DNA of 64,000 bases from Alicyclobacillus sp. (GTDB lineage: Bacteria > Bacillota > Bacilli > Alicyclobacillales > Alicyclobacillaceae), in the NCBI GenBank assembly GCA_023511295.1, contig JAIMBT010000017.1, positions 1 through 64,000 on the forward strand. The letters are read 5' to 3'. Both the position numbers and the translations under genes were made by a program. Below are positions 51,409-60,097 of the stretch, in pieces (positions within the stretch are counted from its first letter, which is position 1; each line of letters begins with the position of its first letter). The notes under the pieces are model-generated. The model ran no database searches and was not told the origin of the DNA. It saw only the letters and a list, made by a program, of their open reading frames with translations.

Positions 51409-52251
51409 ATGATTGCACCGTATCTGGTGTTTGTTGCCGTGTTCGTTATCGGCCCACTGGTCTACGTGGCCGTGTTGAGCACATACCGGTGGAATCTGTT
51501 GAGCCCGAGGCCGGTGGAGGTTGGTTTCCGAAACTATGTCTACTTGTGGAATTCTTCCGTGTTCCGCGAGTCTGTGTCCAACAGTCTGTTGCTCGCCATC
51601 GGCATGTTTGTGTTCTCGCTCCCACTGGGCTTCTTCTTCGCTGTTCTACTCAACATGAAACTCCGTGGGACCGTGATTTACCGTTCCATTTTATTCAGTT
51701 CCTACGTGATTCCGCTCACCGCATCGGGCCTGGTGTTCACATTGCTGCTGAACACGCACGATGGCTTGCTGAACAGGGTGCTGGAGCAATTCGGTCTGCA
51801 ACCGATTGACTGGCTTGGGTCGAGCCATGATGCCCTGTGGTCGGTTCTGATGGTATCGGTCTGGCAATATGTGGGGTACTACATGTTGATCTTCTTAGCG
51901 GGCCTGCAGAATGTCCCCGAATCGCTGCTGGATGCGTGTCGCGTAGATGGGGGCAGCCGATGGCGAACGCTTTGGCACGTGACGCTGCCGTGCATCTCGC
52001 CAAATGTGTTTTTCGCCATCGTCGTTTGTCTGATTCAGTCGTTTCAGACGTTCGACCAAGTGTACGTGATGACGGGCGGGGGGCCAGACAATGCCACGTC
52101 AACGCTCACGTACTACCTCTTTAACAAAGGGTTTCAAATGGTGGATATCGGCCCGGCGGCTGCAGCCTCGGTTGTGCTCCTGGTGATTCTGGCCCTGCTG
52201 TCGTTCCTGCAGATGTCGCTGGGTCGACGATGGGTGGTGGATGAATTCTGA
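51409..52251 (+). CDS. Sugar ABC transporter permease (MalF/UgpA type), start probably upstream
   Basis: 280 aa from the ATG at 51409, but this start has no ribosome site and cuts into helix 1. The frame is open back to 51370 and reads ITRWREKSLGWLMIAPYLVF, a typical basic N-terminus. GAGGAGGTG (51357-51365) sits 6-9 nt before two consecutive ATC codons (51370, 51373). No ATG, GTG or TTG is available there, so an ATC start (292-293 aa, the usual family length) or a sequence error is likely. Six helices; EAA loop ESLLDACRVDGGSRWRTLWH followed by VTLPCISPN. It overlaps the next permease by 1 bp. Confidence 0.88.
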   Translation: MIAPYLVFVAVFVIGPLVYVAVLSTYRWNLLSPRPVEVGFRNYVYLWNSSVFRESVSNSLLLAIGMFVFSLPLGFFFAVLLNMKLRGTVIYRSILFSSYVIPLTASGLVFTLLLNTHDGLLNRVLEQFGLQPIDWLGSSHDALWSVLMVSVWQYVGYYMLIFLAGLQNVPESLLDACRVDGGSRWRTLWHVTLPCISPNVFFAIVVCLIQSFQTFDQVYVMTGGGPDNATSTLTYYLFNKGFQMVDIGPAAAASVVLLVILALLSFLQMSLGRRWVVDEF

Positions 52252-53084
52252 TGCAACGCGTGCGAGTTCGCCGGATGGCGGGGCATCTCATCCTGATGGT
52301 GGCTTGTGGGCTCTGCCTCATTCCACTCTACTGGATGCTGCGCAGTGCCGTTTCAACCAATGGAGACATCTTCAGTCCTTCATTACAGTTTTTTCCCTCC
52401 CGACTGGAGTGGTCCAACTTTGCTCAAGCATGGCGCGCGGAGCCGTTTGCCATTTTCTTCTTCAATAGTTTCGCTTCCAACGCGGCCATCGTCGCGTGCC
52501 AGTTGGTCACCTCCGCCTTGGCGGCCTATTCTCTAGTGTTCGTGGAGTATCGGTTCAAACAGGCGGTGTTTTTCGTGATGCTGATTGGCATGATGGTGCC
52601 GATGCAAGCGACCTTTATCCCCATCTACAACCTGCTGAGTGTCGTCCACCTCATCAACACCTATGGCGCATTGATCTTGCCGTTTGTGGGTTCTGCGTTC
52701 GGGGTGTTTCTGTTGCGGCAGGCGTTTTCAGCGATTCCAAAGGAAATGGTTCGCGCCGCCAGGGTGGATGGTGCGAACGAGTTCTACATCCTTTGGAAAA
52801 TCGTACTGCCGAACGCGAAACCAGCGCTGACGACACTTCTGTTGCTGAACTTTGTTTACCACTATAACGCGCTGTTCTGGCCACTGATTGCAACCAATTC
52901 AACCAACATGCGAGTCATCCCTGTGGCGCTCTCCTACTTTTTGAGCCAGGACGCTGGTCAAGGACTACAGTGGAATCTCATGATGGCAGCCGACGTGTTC
53001 TCGGTTGTCCCAGTGCTGCTGCTGTTTTTGGTCGGACAACGATACTTTGTCCAGGGGGTCGCCAGTCTCTCCAACAAGGGGTGA
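52251..53084 (+). CDS. Sugar ABC transporter permease (MalG/UgpE type)
   Basis: 277 aa, ATG overlapping the previous stop (TGATG). Six helices with the periplasmic segment AVSTNGDIFSPSLQFFPSRL after helix 1 and the EAA loop KEMVRAARVDGANEFYILWK followed by IVLPNAKPALTT. Partner of the preceding permease. A hairpin (53080-53098) begins at its stop codon. No ATPase gene is encoded with this importer. Confidence 0.92.
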   Translation: MQRVRVRRMAGHLILMVACGLCLIPLYWMLRSAVSTNGDIFSPSLQFFPSRLEWSNFAQAWRAEPFAIFFFNSFASNAAIVACQLVTSALAAYSLVFVEYRFKQAVFFVMLIGMMVPMQATFIPIYNLLSVVHLINTYGALILPFVGSAFGVFLLRQAFSAIPKEMVRAARVDGANEFYILWKIVLPNAKPALTTLLLLNFVYHYNALFWPLIATNSTNMRVIPVALSYFLSQDAGQGLQWNLMMAADVFSVVPVLLLFLVGQRYFVQGVASLSNKG

Positions 53085-53098
53085 GCGTCACGCTCACC
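53080..53098 (+). other. Intercistronic hairpin between permease and binding protein
   Basis: GGTGAGCG-TCA-CGCTCACC, a perfect 8-bp stem with a triloop, overlapping the permease stop codon and lacking a U tract. Likely an RNA-processing or stability element. Confidence 0.55.
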
Positions 53099-53140
53099 GT
53101 TCACATAGATTTGAGATGACATGCTAGAGGGGTGGGTAAC

Positions 53141-54481
53141 ATGAATCGTCGCATGATGGTGTCCATATCGATTGGCGCGATGCTGTCGGCCGTTCTGGCC
53201 GGGTGTGGCGCATCCTCAACGCAAAGCTCCGGTTCACAGTCGACCGGGAACACAGTCTCGGGATCCAACAAGCCAGTGACCGTCACCTTCTGGTACGGGA
53301 TTGGCGGACAATTGAGCCAACAAATTCAGCAGATGGTGCAACAGTTCAACCGTACACATCCTGGGATTCACGTCGTTGCAACGTATCAAGGAAGCTATTC
53401 GGGCGGCGGGGCCGAGCAACAGAAGCTACTCGCGGCGCTAAAAGCGGGCGATCCGCCCGATATTGCGCAAATCGAGGTTCACTCCATGCCACTGTTTTCA
53501 AGCGCCGGGAAGCTTGCCGACATCACCTCGTTGATGAACCAAAGCGCATCGGACAAGCCCACAGACTTCTTGCAAGGGATGCTCGCATCGACCCAATTCC
53601 AGGGCCACTACTACGGGCTCCCGTTCAATCGCAGCGTACCGGTCTTCTATTACAACAAGGCCCTGTTCGCGAGTGCGGGCATTTCATCTCCGCCGGCCAC
53701 TTGGACGCAGTTGACGCAGGACGCCCGTCAGCTGACGCACGGCAGCGGGACCAGCAAGGTGTACGGGTTTGAACCGCTGGTAGACTGGTGGCCGTGGGAA
53801 TACGAAGTGATGTCGAGTGGGGGCACCATTCTCTCTTCGGATGGACAATCTGCGACATTTGGCCAGCCGAATGCGCTCGGCATTTTGGAAGCGGAATCGA
53901 AGCTTGTGCAATCGGGCGACGCGATGGTTGAGTCCGGGCCGAATTACTGGGATTTGATGATCTCGGACTTTGCGCACGGGAAAGTAGCGATGGACATTGA
54001 TTCTATCGGCTCAGCTGGCGAGATTGCGTCCGAAATCAACCACAAGTTCCAGTGGGGTACAGCCATTCTGCCGACCTACCAAGGCCACAAGTTGGCTGTT
54101 CCGCCTGGTGGGGGCGACATCGCGATAATGAGCGGAATTCCAAAGCAACAACAGCAGGCAGCGTGGACGTTCATGGAGTGGTGGACCTCTCCGGCACAGG
54201 ACGCAACATGGTCCATGGAGACCGGCTACCTCCCGACGCACACAGCGACGGTGAACCTCGGGAGCTATCAATCGTTTCTGAAGAGCAACCCGCAGTATCA
54301 GGTGGCGTTGTCCGAGTTGAAATACCAAGTGAGCGCGCCGGCGTCGCCAAACTACTTGACGGTGGTGCAGGACGTTCAACAGGGCTTGCAAGCCATCTTT
54401 GATGAAGGCAAGCCTGTGACGTCCACCATGCAACAAGTTGCGGGACAGGTGGACCACGACCTTCAGTCGATGGGAGACTAA
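53141..54481 (+). CDS. Sugar ABC transporter substrate-binding lipoprotein (UgpB-like)
   Basis: 446 aa, ATG at 53141 with GAGGGG upstream. Lipobox VLAGC (Cys22) then a Ser/Thr/Gly linker. Family 1 solute-binding fold: VTVTFWYGIGGQLSQQIQQM, HPGIHVVATYQGSYSGGGAE, GDPPDIAQIEVHSMPLFSSA and YGLPFNRSVPVFYYNKALFA. The FWYG and NRSVPVFYYNK segments resemble glycerol-3-phosphate/UgpB-type binding proteins more than MalE, so a glycerophosphodiester, glycerol phosphate or sugar ligand is possible. Order is permease-permease-binding protein, the reverse of the importer at 14960. Confidence 0.9.
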   Translation: MNRRMMVSISIGAMLSAVLAGCGASSTQSSGSQSTGNTVSGSNKPVTVTFWYGIGGQLSQQIQQMVQQFNRTHPGIHVVATYQGSYSGGGAEQQKLLAALKAGDPPDIAQIEVHSMPLFSSAGKLADITSLMNQSASDKPTDFLQGMLASTQFQGHYYGLPFNRSVPVFYYNKALFASAGISSPPATWTQLTQDARQLTHGSGTSKVYGFEPLVDWWPWEYEVMSSGGTILSSDGQSATFGQPNALGILEAESKLVQSGDAMVESGPNYWDLMISDFAHGKVAMDIDSIGSAGEIASEINHKFQWGTAILPTYQGHKLAVPPGGGDIAIMSGIPKQQQQAAWTFMEWWTSPAQDATWSMETGYLPTHTATVNLGSYQSFLKSNPQYQVALSELKYQVSAPASPNYLTVVQDVQQGLQAIFDEGKPVTSTMQQVAGQVDHDLQSMGD

Positions 54482-54528
54482 GGAACGGTAAACGTCGTTT
54501 GAAATACCCCTACGTGCAGCGTTGAGAG

Positions 54529-54554
54529 GGAGGGGACCGCATGCCCCTCCTTCT
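54529..54554. terminator. Bidirectional terminator between convergent genes
   Basis: GGAGGGG (54529-54535) and CCCCTCC (54544-54550), then TTCT. It lies between the binding-protein stop and the end of the leftward LysR gene. Confidence 0.6.
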
Positions 54555-54608
54555 GTCACGTCACTCCTGTGGTTCCGCAGGCCAAGTGGGCCGGCCATCC
54601 TCTCCAGC

Positions 54609-55496
54609 CTACCCAGGATACTCCCACGCGAACAGGTACTCGATGAACTGTTCTAGCGCCTTGGTGCGAAATTGGGACACGTTCGTCGCGCAGAAGATGT
54701 CCCGGTGAATCGGGTGACCCTGGATGCGCACGGCGTGCAGCAGGCGGAAGCGCAGGTCTGTCTGAATGACGAATTTCGAGGCGAGCGCGACGCCCAGCCC
54801 CGCCCGAACTGCCTCCTTGATGACCTGCGTACTCCCGAACTCCATGACAGAAGCGGGCGTGAAATCGAGCGTACGAAACGCTTGGTCCGTCACGTCGCGG
54901 GTGCCCGACCCGGGTTCTCGAAGAATCCACGTCTCGCCTGCGAGTTCCTCCATCCCGACGGACTCGATACCCGCCAAGCGATGTCCGGGTGGTACGATGA
55001 CCACCAGTTCGTCGGTCGCCAAGCGCCTCACTTCCATCTCCGACGTGTCCACTGTCCCCTCTACAATGCCGACGTCCGCCTGCCGCTCTCGGGCCTGCAC
55101 CTGGATGCGCTTGGAGTTCATGATGGTGATCTTCGGCGTGACGCGCGGGTAGCGCTGCTTGAACCCCGCGAGGATGTAGGGGAGCATGTACTCGCCAAAG
55201 GTGTAGCTCGATCCGATGGCCAGCCGGCCCACGGGCTCGTTGGCGAGATCGTGAATGAGCGTTTGCGCCCGTTCGTATTCGTCCACAATCCGCCTCGCGT
55301 GAAAGTAGAGGATCTCGCCCGCTCGGGTCAGCCGTACGAATTTGTTGGTTCGATCCAGCAACTTGGCCCCGTACTCACGCTCCAGCGCCTCCATCTCGCG
55401 GCTGACGGCGGACTGCGTGAGGTGCAGAGACTCCGCTGCCCGGGTGAAGCTCTCGTGTTTCACCACGGTCACGAAGGTGTACAGATGCCGGTCCAC
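54609..55496 (-). CDS. LysR-family transcriptional regulator (CysL/CbbR-like)
   Basis: 295 aa from a GTG at 55496 (GAGGAGGG upstream on the minus strand). Helix-turn-helix SFTRAAESLHLTQSAVSREM; effector domain GRLAIGSSYTFGEYMLPYIL, and SGTRDVTDQAF as in sulfur- and carbon-related LysR proteins. It is divergent from the D-cysteine desulfhydrase gene across a 150-bp gap, the standard arrangement for a LysR protein and its target. Candidate signals of the target are TTGGCA (55584-55589) and GATATG (55607-55612), a weak pair that would need activation. Probable ligand: a sulfur amino acid (inference). Confidence 0.9.
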   Translation of the reverse strand: MDRHLYTFVTVVKHESFTRAAESLHLTQSAVSREMEALEREYGAKLLDRTNKFVRLTRAGEILYFHARRIVDEYERAQTLIHDLANEPVGRLAIGSSYTFGEYMLPYILAGFKQRYPRVTPKITIMNSKRIQVQARERQADVGIVEGTVDTSEMEVRRLATDELVVIVPPGHRLAGIESVGMEELAGETWILREPGSGTRDVTDQAFRTLDFTPASVMEFGSTQVIKEAVRAGLGVALASKFVIQTDLRFRLLHAVRIQGHPIHRDIFCATNVSQFRTKALEQFIEYLFAWEYPG

Positions 55497-55646
55497 CGGC
55501 GTCGCCCTCCTCTGTCATGAAGGAACATCATGAACAACGCGCATGCACGCGATGACAACCATTCGCTTTACGCATTTCTCTACTTGGCATACACTTCGGT
55601 TGAATTGATATGGTTTCCTTCCGATTGCAACGAGGAGGTATACGTG

Positions 55647-56684
55647 ATGAATCTCGCAAAGTTTCCCCGCCGTCGGTACACGCGAGGGGCAACGCCCATC
55701 GAAGCCGTACCGCGGTTTTCCGAAGCGGTGGGCGGGCCGACCATCTACATCAAGCGCGATGATCTCTTGGGTCTCACCTCCGGCGGGAACAAGACGCGCA
55801 AGTTGGAGTTTCTGATGGCCGACGCGCTGGCGCAGGGGGCGGATATCATCATCACCTGTGGTGCGGTCCAATCCAACCACTGCCGACTGACCGCCGCTGC
55901 AGCGGTGAAGGAAGGACTCTCCTGCCGGTTGGTGTTGGAGGAGCGGGTGAAAGACAGCTACGACGAGGATGCAAGTGGAAACAACTTCCTCTTCCGGCTC
56001 CTCGGCGTCGAAAGTTTCACCGTCGTTCCGGGCGGTTCCGACATGATGGCGGAGATGGAGGCGGTGGCCGAGCAGGCCAAGGCCGAGGGGCGGCGCCCGT
56101 ACATCATTCCGGGGGGCGGATCGAACGAGATTGGCACGACCGGATACGTCGCCTGCGCGGAGGAGATTCTGGGGCAGATGTTTGACCTCGGCGTAACCTT
56201 CGACTACGTCGTCTGCGCGAGCGGCAGTGGTGGCACGCACGCCGGCCTCGTCACCGGGTTCTACGGCAACAACAGCGGGATTTCGGTGATTGGCATCGAC
56301 GTGAGCCGGCCGCGCGACGTCCAGGAGGCCTTGATTTACGACCTGGCCGAACGGACGGCCGAACACGTGGGCATCCGCGGCGGGCTGCCGCGCGAGACGG
56401 TTCGCTGCTTCGACGAGTACGTGGGCCCAGGCTATTCGCGCCCGACGCCAGAGATGGTGGAAGCGGTCAACCTGATGGCGAAGACAGAAGGGATTTTGCT
56501 CGATCCGGTGTACACGGGCAAGGCGATGGCTGGTCTGATTGGGCTCAGTCGGAGCGGCTTCTTCCGCCGGGAGGACAAGGTGTTGTTCGTGCACACGGGT
56601 GGATCGCCCGCGCTGTACGCGTACATGCCGGTCATTTTGGATGGCCAGACGCCGAAGGTGACGAAGGTCGCGCCCGTGTCGTGA
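55647..56684 (+). CDS. D-cysteine desulfhydrase/ACC deaminase family PLP enzyme
   Basis: 345 aa from the ATG at 55647 with GAGGAGGT 7 nt upstream. Fold-type II PLP enzyme: YIKRDDLLGLTSGGNKTRKL (the Lys of GGNK is the Schiff-base lysine), TCGAVQSNHCRLTAAAAVKE, IIPGGGSNEIGTTGYVACAE, VVCASGSGGTHAGLVTGF and FVHTGGSPALYAY. The family converts D-cysteine to pyruvate, sulfide and ammonia, or opens ACC. Overall length and the SNEIGTTGYVACAEEI block favour D-cysteine desulfhydrase (DcyD). The divergent LysR gene and the following racemase-like gene fit a D-amino-acid catabolic role. Confidence 0.88.
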   Translation: MNLAKFPRRRYTRGATPIEAVPRFSEAVGGPTIYIKRDDLLGLTSGGNKTRKLEFLMADALAQGADIIITCGAVQSNHCRLTAAAAVKEGLSCRLVLEERVKDSYDEDASGNNFLFRLLGVESFTVVPGGSDMMAEMEAVAEQAKAEGRRPYIIPGGGSNEIGTTGYVACAEEILGQMFDLGVTFDYVVCASGSGGTHAGLVTGFYGNNSGISVIGIDVSRPRDVQEALIYDLAERTAEHVGIRGGLPRETVRCFDEYVGPGYSRPTPEMVEAVNLMAKTEGILLDPVYTGKAMAGLIGLSRSGFFRREDKVLFVHTGGSPALYAYMPVILDGQTPKVTKVAPVS

Positions 56685-56804
56685 GGTGAATGAGGGGGCA
56701 GAGCACATCGAGCGCGCACGTGTCGTCCGGTGTATGACAAAGTGGGCGGCGGCCCGGTCTGAAAGGGAACTGGGCGCGCGAACAGCGGCAGGAGGTGGGG
56801 GCGG

Positions 56805-57602
56805 ATGAAGACGATTGGCATCATCGGTGGACTGGGGCCACTGGCCGGCGCGCACTTCTACAGGCGGCTGGTGGAACGCACGCCGGCGGACAGCGATGAG
56901 GAGCACATCCCGGTGGTCCTCGTCTCAGACCCGACGGTGCCGAGCCGCATCGATCACCTGTCGGGCCGGGGCGAGTCCCCGCTGCCGAAGCTGGTGTCTG
57001 TATGCCAGCGGATGGTCCAGGCCGGGGCGGATGCCATCGCCCTGCCGTCGACTACGACGAGCATCTATCAGCCGATGCTGGCGGAACAGGTGCCGGTGCC
57101 CATCCTCTCGCTGATTGAGGAGGTCGCGGACGTGGTGGCTGTGAGCGGCTGCCGGCGCGTCGGGGTGCTCGGCACCACCCCGACGCGGACCTTCGCGGTG
57201 TACGAGCAGGCGTTTGCCGCCCGTGGCATCACCGCCGTCTACCCGGACGAGGCGTCGCAAGCGGAGGTGATGGCGGTGATTCACGCCGTGAAGGGCGCGA
57301 GCGGACGAACGGCAAGTCAGCGCGCGGTCTCTGGCGTCGGAACGGGCTTGGCGGAGGTAAGGGAGACCGCGAGCGGCACCGACGCGTGGGCGGTCTGGCG
57401 CGCGCAGATGGCTGAGGTCGCGTCACGACCGTGGGCCGTGGATGTGGACGGCCTGCTGCTCGGGTGTACCGAGCTGCCGGTGCTGTTCCCCGATGAGCGC
57501 TCGCAAGCGGATCTCGCCGCCCGCTGTGCGGTGTTCAGCTCGACGGACATCCTCGCCGCGGCGACGGTCCGGTTTGCACTGGGCGACGTGGCGGTGCGGT
57601 GA
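56805..57602 (+). CDS. Aspartate/glutamate racemase homologue lacking the first catalytic Cys
   Basis: 265 aa, ATG at 56805 after GGAGGTGGGG. N-terminus MKTIGIIGGLGPLAGAHFYR and second active-site motif LLLGCTELPVLF (Cys221) are intact. At the first site, where racemases have P-C-N-T, it reads ALPSTTTSIYQP with Ser82. Some L-specific racemases, such as E. coli YgeA, also lack this cysteine and act on one enantiomer only, so the protein may be unidirectional or have another activity. A Ser/Thr/Gly-rich insertion (GRTASQRAVSGVGTGLAEVR) lies before the last strand. It follows the desulfhydrase by 120 bp. Confidence 0.85.
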   Translation: MKTIGIIGGLGPLAGAHFYRRLVERTPADSDEEHIPVVLVSDPTVPSRIDHLSGRGESPLPKLVSVCQRMVQAGADAIALPSTTTSIYQPMLAEQVPVPILSLIEEVADVVAVSGCRRVGVLGTTPTRTFAVYEQAFAARGITAVYPDEASQAEVMAVIHAVKGASGRTASQRAVSGVGTGLAEVRETASGTDAWAVWRAQMAEVASRPWAVDVDGLLLGCTELPVLFPDERSQADLAARCAVFSSTDILAAATVRFALGDVAVR

Positions 57603-57688
57603 GGTGGAGTAGGATAGGTTTACATGGGAGGTTGGTCTGACAGTTTGACGAAGGGGGGTTCACTTGGGGGCGCAGTGCAAGATGCTCC

Positions 57689-57717
57689 TTCACCGGCAAA
57701 AGACAGAATATTATATT
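57689..57717 (+). promoter_or_regulatory. Candidate promoter of the APC permease gene
   Basis: TTCACC (57689-57694), 17 bp, TATATT (57712-57717). The local sequence is distinctly AT-richer than its surroundings. Confidence 0.5.
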
Positions 57718-57801
57718 GGTTCATTTGGGAATGGTTTTTCCGTAAACTCTCACCACAACCGCGACATGTATGAAATCGTATCACGAAGGGGGTGCCTGAC
57801 C

Positions 57802-59325
57802 GTGTCGCATCATTCGCTGAATCGAGCACTCGGATTGTTGTCCGTTGTCGCCTTCGGACTGACAAATGAGATTGCATCCGGCCTGTTTTTCGTATCGACG
57901 CAGATTCAACAGAGTTCTCCAGGCGTTGGCAGTCTCGTACCACTGTTGATGATTGTAGGCGGGATAATCACCTTTCTCACCGTTCTTGCGTATCGGTACT
58001 TCTTTGCGTCCGGGTTAGTTGGAGCGGGTGGTGAATACGTGATTATCTCTCGCTCGTTAAGTCCGGGTGTGGCTTTTGTTGTGACGTTTCTGGCGTGGTT
58101 CGGGTTCACTGGTTCGCTCGGAACACTCGCCTATTCTGCGCCGAAGTTCCTGTCGACGGCCTTCTTGTCCCTTGGCGCGACGGGGGTAGGCAATTTCCTG
58201 GCCTCCAACGTCGGCATTCTCATCACCGGGCTCCTCATTCTATGGGTGTTCTGGGCCATCCATGTGTTCGGCGTGAAACTGGCTGGGACGCTGACGACGA
58301 TTGCGATGTTTCTCGTGTTCGCGGTGGCATTGGTGATGATTATCGCAGGTTTTGCCACGAACCACGGTGCATTCGACGCAGCACTCGTACACCGTGCTCA
58401 TGTAAACTTACAGTCCGTTATCGCGGCCTCTCCGGTGCGGCACGTCAGCGTACGGGTGGCATTCGCCAGCGCGTTGCCGACTCTGTTCTTTGGTTACCTT
58501 GGGCTCTCGACTGCTACGCAGACCGGGGGAGAGGCCAAAAATGCGGCGAAGTCCCTGGCTCAGGCAGTCCTTATTACGGTCATCCTAGTGACAATTGTGT
58601 ACACACTCTTCGCCTGGGCCGTCTACCATGCGGTTCCCTGGCAAGTCATCTCAGGTCTGTCGGCGATGAAGCTTTCGTCATATACGACGTCGTCCGGTTT
58701 GCTCCAGTTTGTCATGCCCTCGTGGATGGCTTCGCTCATCAACCTTTGCGTTGCCTTGATTGTCGCGAAGACGTTCTTGCCAATCTTCTTAGCCCAGTCT
58801 CGATGGGTCTACGCATGGGGAGAGGATCATCTCATTCCCGCCGTGTTCTCCAAAACCCACCGGAAATTTAGGACTCCAGTATTAGCCCTCACCCTGAGTG
58901 CACTGTTCGGATCTGCCAGTCTGATGGAGTCCATCAAATTGGGCTTCGTGTTCGGTGTGAACATCCGTGTCTTGTCCGTGATGCTGGTGTTCTTCTTTAT
59001 GGGGTTGGGTTTGATCACGTTTCCAACGCACGCGCCAAAACTGTACGCCGGCAATACCTCGTCTCTCGCTCGCAAACGCTCTTTGCAAGTGCTCCTGGGT
59101 GTCGTTTTGATGATGGTTGCGGTATGGTTCTCGGTGTCGATTACGCTATCGTCTGTATTGAGTCCACTTTATCTCCAACCTGCCTTTCAGTCGGGCATTG
59201 TTGTGGTGATTGCCATCGTCATTTACCAGGTTTACTTGGCGAAGTTACGCAGTCAGGGCACGTCATCGGAAGCGTACGTTCGGGCCCGCGAGCGGTTTCT
59301 CGAACCTCCTGGTGTCGACGGATAG
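57802..59325 (+). CDS. APC-superfamily amino acid permease
   Basis: 507 aa from a GTG at 57802, AAGGGGG at 57786-57792. Longer frames begin upstream of the candidate promoter. About 12-13 hydrophobic helices. APC features: LGLLSVVAFGLTNEIASGLF in helix 1, GLVGAGGEYVIISRSLSPGV in helix 3, LPTLFFGYLGLSTATQTGGE in helix 6 and KTHRKFRTPVLALTLSAL in helix 10. Imports an amino acid or amine with protons or sodium. Placement after the desulfhydrase/racemase pair hints at a D-amino acid or sulfur amino acid, but it has its own promoter and terminator. Confidence 0.88.
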   Translation: MSHHSLNRALGLLSVVAFGLTNEIASGLFFVSTQIQQSSPGVGSLVPLLMIVGGIITFLTVLAYRYFFASGLVGAGGEYVIISRSLSPGVAFVVTFLAWFGFTGSLGTLAYSAPKFLSTAFLSLGATGVGNFLASNVGILITGLLILWVFWAIHVFGVKLAGTLTTIAMFLVFAVALVMIIAGFATNHGAFDAALVHRAHVNLQSVIAASPVRHVSVRVAFASALPTLFFGYLGLSTATQTGGEAKNAAKSLAQAVLITVILVTIVYTLFAWAVYHAVPWQVISGLSAMKLSSYTTSSGLLQFVMPSWMASLINLCVALIVAKTFLPIFLAQSRWVYAWGEDHLIPAVFSKTHRKFRTPVLALTLSALFGSASLMESIKLGFVFGVNIRVLSVMLVFFFMGLGLITFPTHAPKLYAGNTSSLARKRSLQVLLGVVLMMVAVWFSVSITLSSVLSPLYLQPAFQSGIVVVIAIVIYQVYLAKLRSQGTSSEAYVRARERFLEPPGVDG

Positions 59326-59386
59326 TCATTTCACCGGAGCTTCGAGCCCTGAGCGGATTGGCCCTCTGTCATCTAGATACCAGATA

Positions 59387-59430
59387 CCCCAGCGCTGAGT
59401 TCTGATATCCGGTGCTGGGGAATTCTATCT
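59387..59430 (+). terminator. Intrinsic terminator after the APC permease
   Basis: CCCCAGC (59387-59393) pairs with GCTGGGG (59414-59420), tail AATTCTATCTT. A second weak repeat (ATCTAGATAC, ACCAGATACC) lies just upstream. Confidence 0.7.
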
Positions 59431-59534
59431 TGCAGGGAGGCGAAGGAGACCCTCATTCGGTTCACCTGGTGTACCTAGATCCACCCTCCTCGATATGTTC
59501 GCCTTGTCATACCCTTTTCATCCGAATTTATCTA

Positions 59535-59562
59535 TTGAAATGTTTCTTTCAAGACATATAAT
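59535..59562 (+). promoter_or_regulatory. Strong sigma-A promoter of the lrp-like/peptide-transporter operon
   Basis: TTGAAA (59535-59540), 16 bp, TATAAT (59557-59562). Start of transcription near 59569. This rules out the in-frame ATGs at 59495 and 59540 as starts of the next gene. Confidence 0.75.
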
Positions 59563-59623
59563 TGCTCCTATACGAAATTCGCACCATCGTTTACGGTATC
59601 CGCAAAGAAGGGAGGGTACAGCC

Positions 59624-60097
59624 GTCGATACCCCACCGTTTGGTCTTGATTCACTGGATTTGGCCATCATTGATTGCGTGGCACAAAATGGAAGAATACC
59701 GTTTGTGGAAATTGCGAGCCTTGTGAACGTCTCTGAGGCGACGGTGCGAAATCGAGTTCAGCGACTCACGACGTCCGGAATCCTGACTTTCGTTGGGGTG
59801 GTTGACCCGTTTCGGACGGGCCTGTATTCGGTTGCCTTGATTGCAATCCAAGTAGAAGAAACGATGTTGCACGAAGCGTGTCAAAAATTGTCGCAATTGA
59901 AGCAAACCCGATTCGTGGTCGCCTGCGCGGGACTTTACAACGTCATGGTGGAAGTCCTTGCCTACACGACGGAGGAATTGATGCATTTTGTGGCGGACGC
60001 ATTGCCAAGCATACCTGGGATCCGCCAATTTACAGTCAGCCAGGAGCTCAAGCTGTACAAGAATGCGTTCAATTACGTAAGGGGGGCGGAATCGTGA
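59624..60097 (+). CDS. Lrp/AsnC-family transcriptional regulator
   Basis: 157 aa if read from a GTC at 59624. GGGAGGG (59610-59616) lies 7 nt upstream and the length is normal for the family. No ATG, GTG or TTG is available between the promoter and the helix-turn-helix; the first canonical codon downstream (TTG in LDLAIID) would cut the domain. Helix-turn-helix: LDSLDLAIIDCVAQNGRIPF, then ASLVNVSEATVRNRVQRLTT. The RAM ligand domain follows (YSVALIAIQVEETMLHEACQ, FVVACAGLYNVMVEVLAYTT). The stop overlaps the next start (GTGA). Likely controls the following transporter in response to an amino acid or peptide (inference). Confidence 0.85.
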   Translation, partial: VDTPPFGLDSLDLAIIDCVAQNGRIPFVEIASLVNVSEATVRNRVQRLTTSGILTFVGVVDPFRTGLYSVALIAIQVEETMLHEACQKLSQLKQTRFVVACAGLYNVMVEVLAYTTEELMHFVADALPSIPGIRQFTVSQELKLYKNAFNYVRGAES

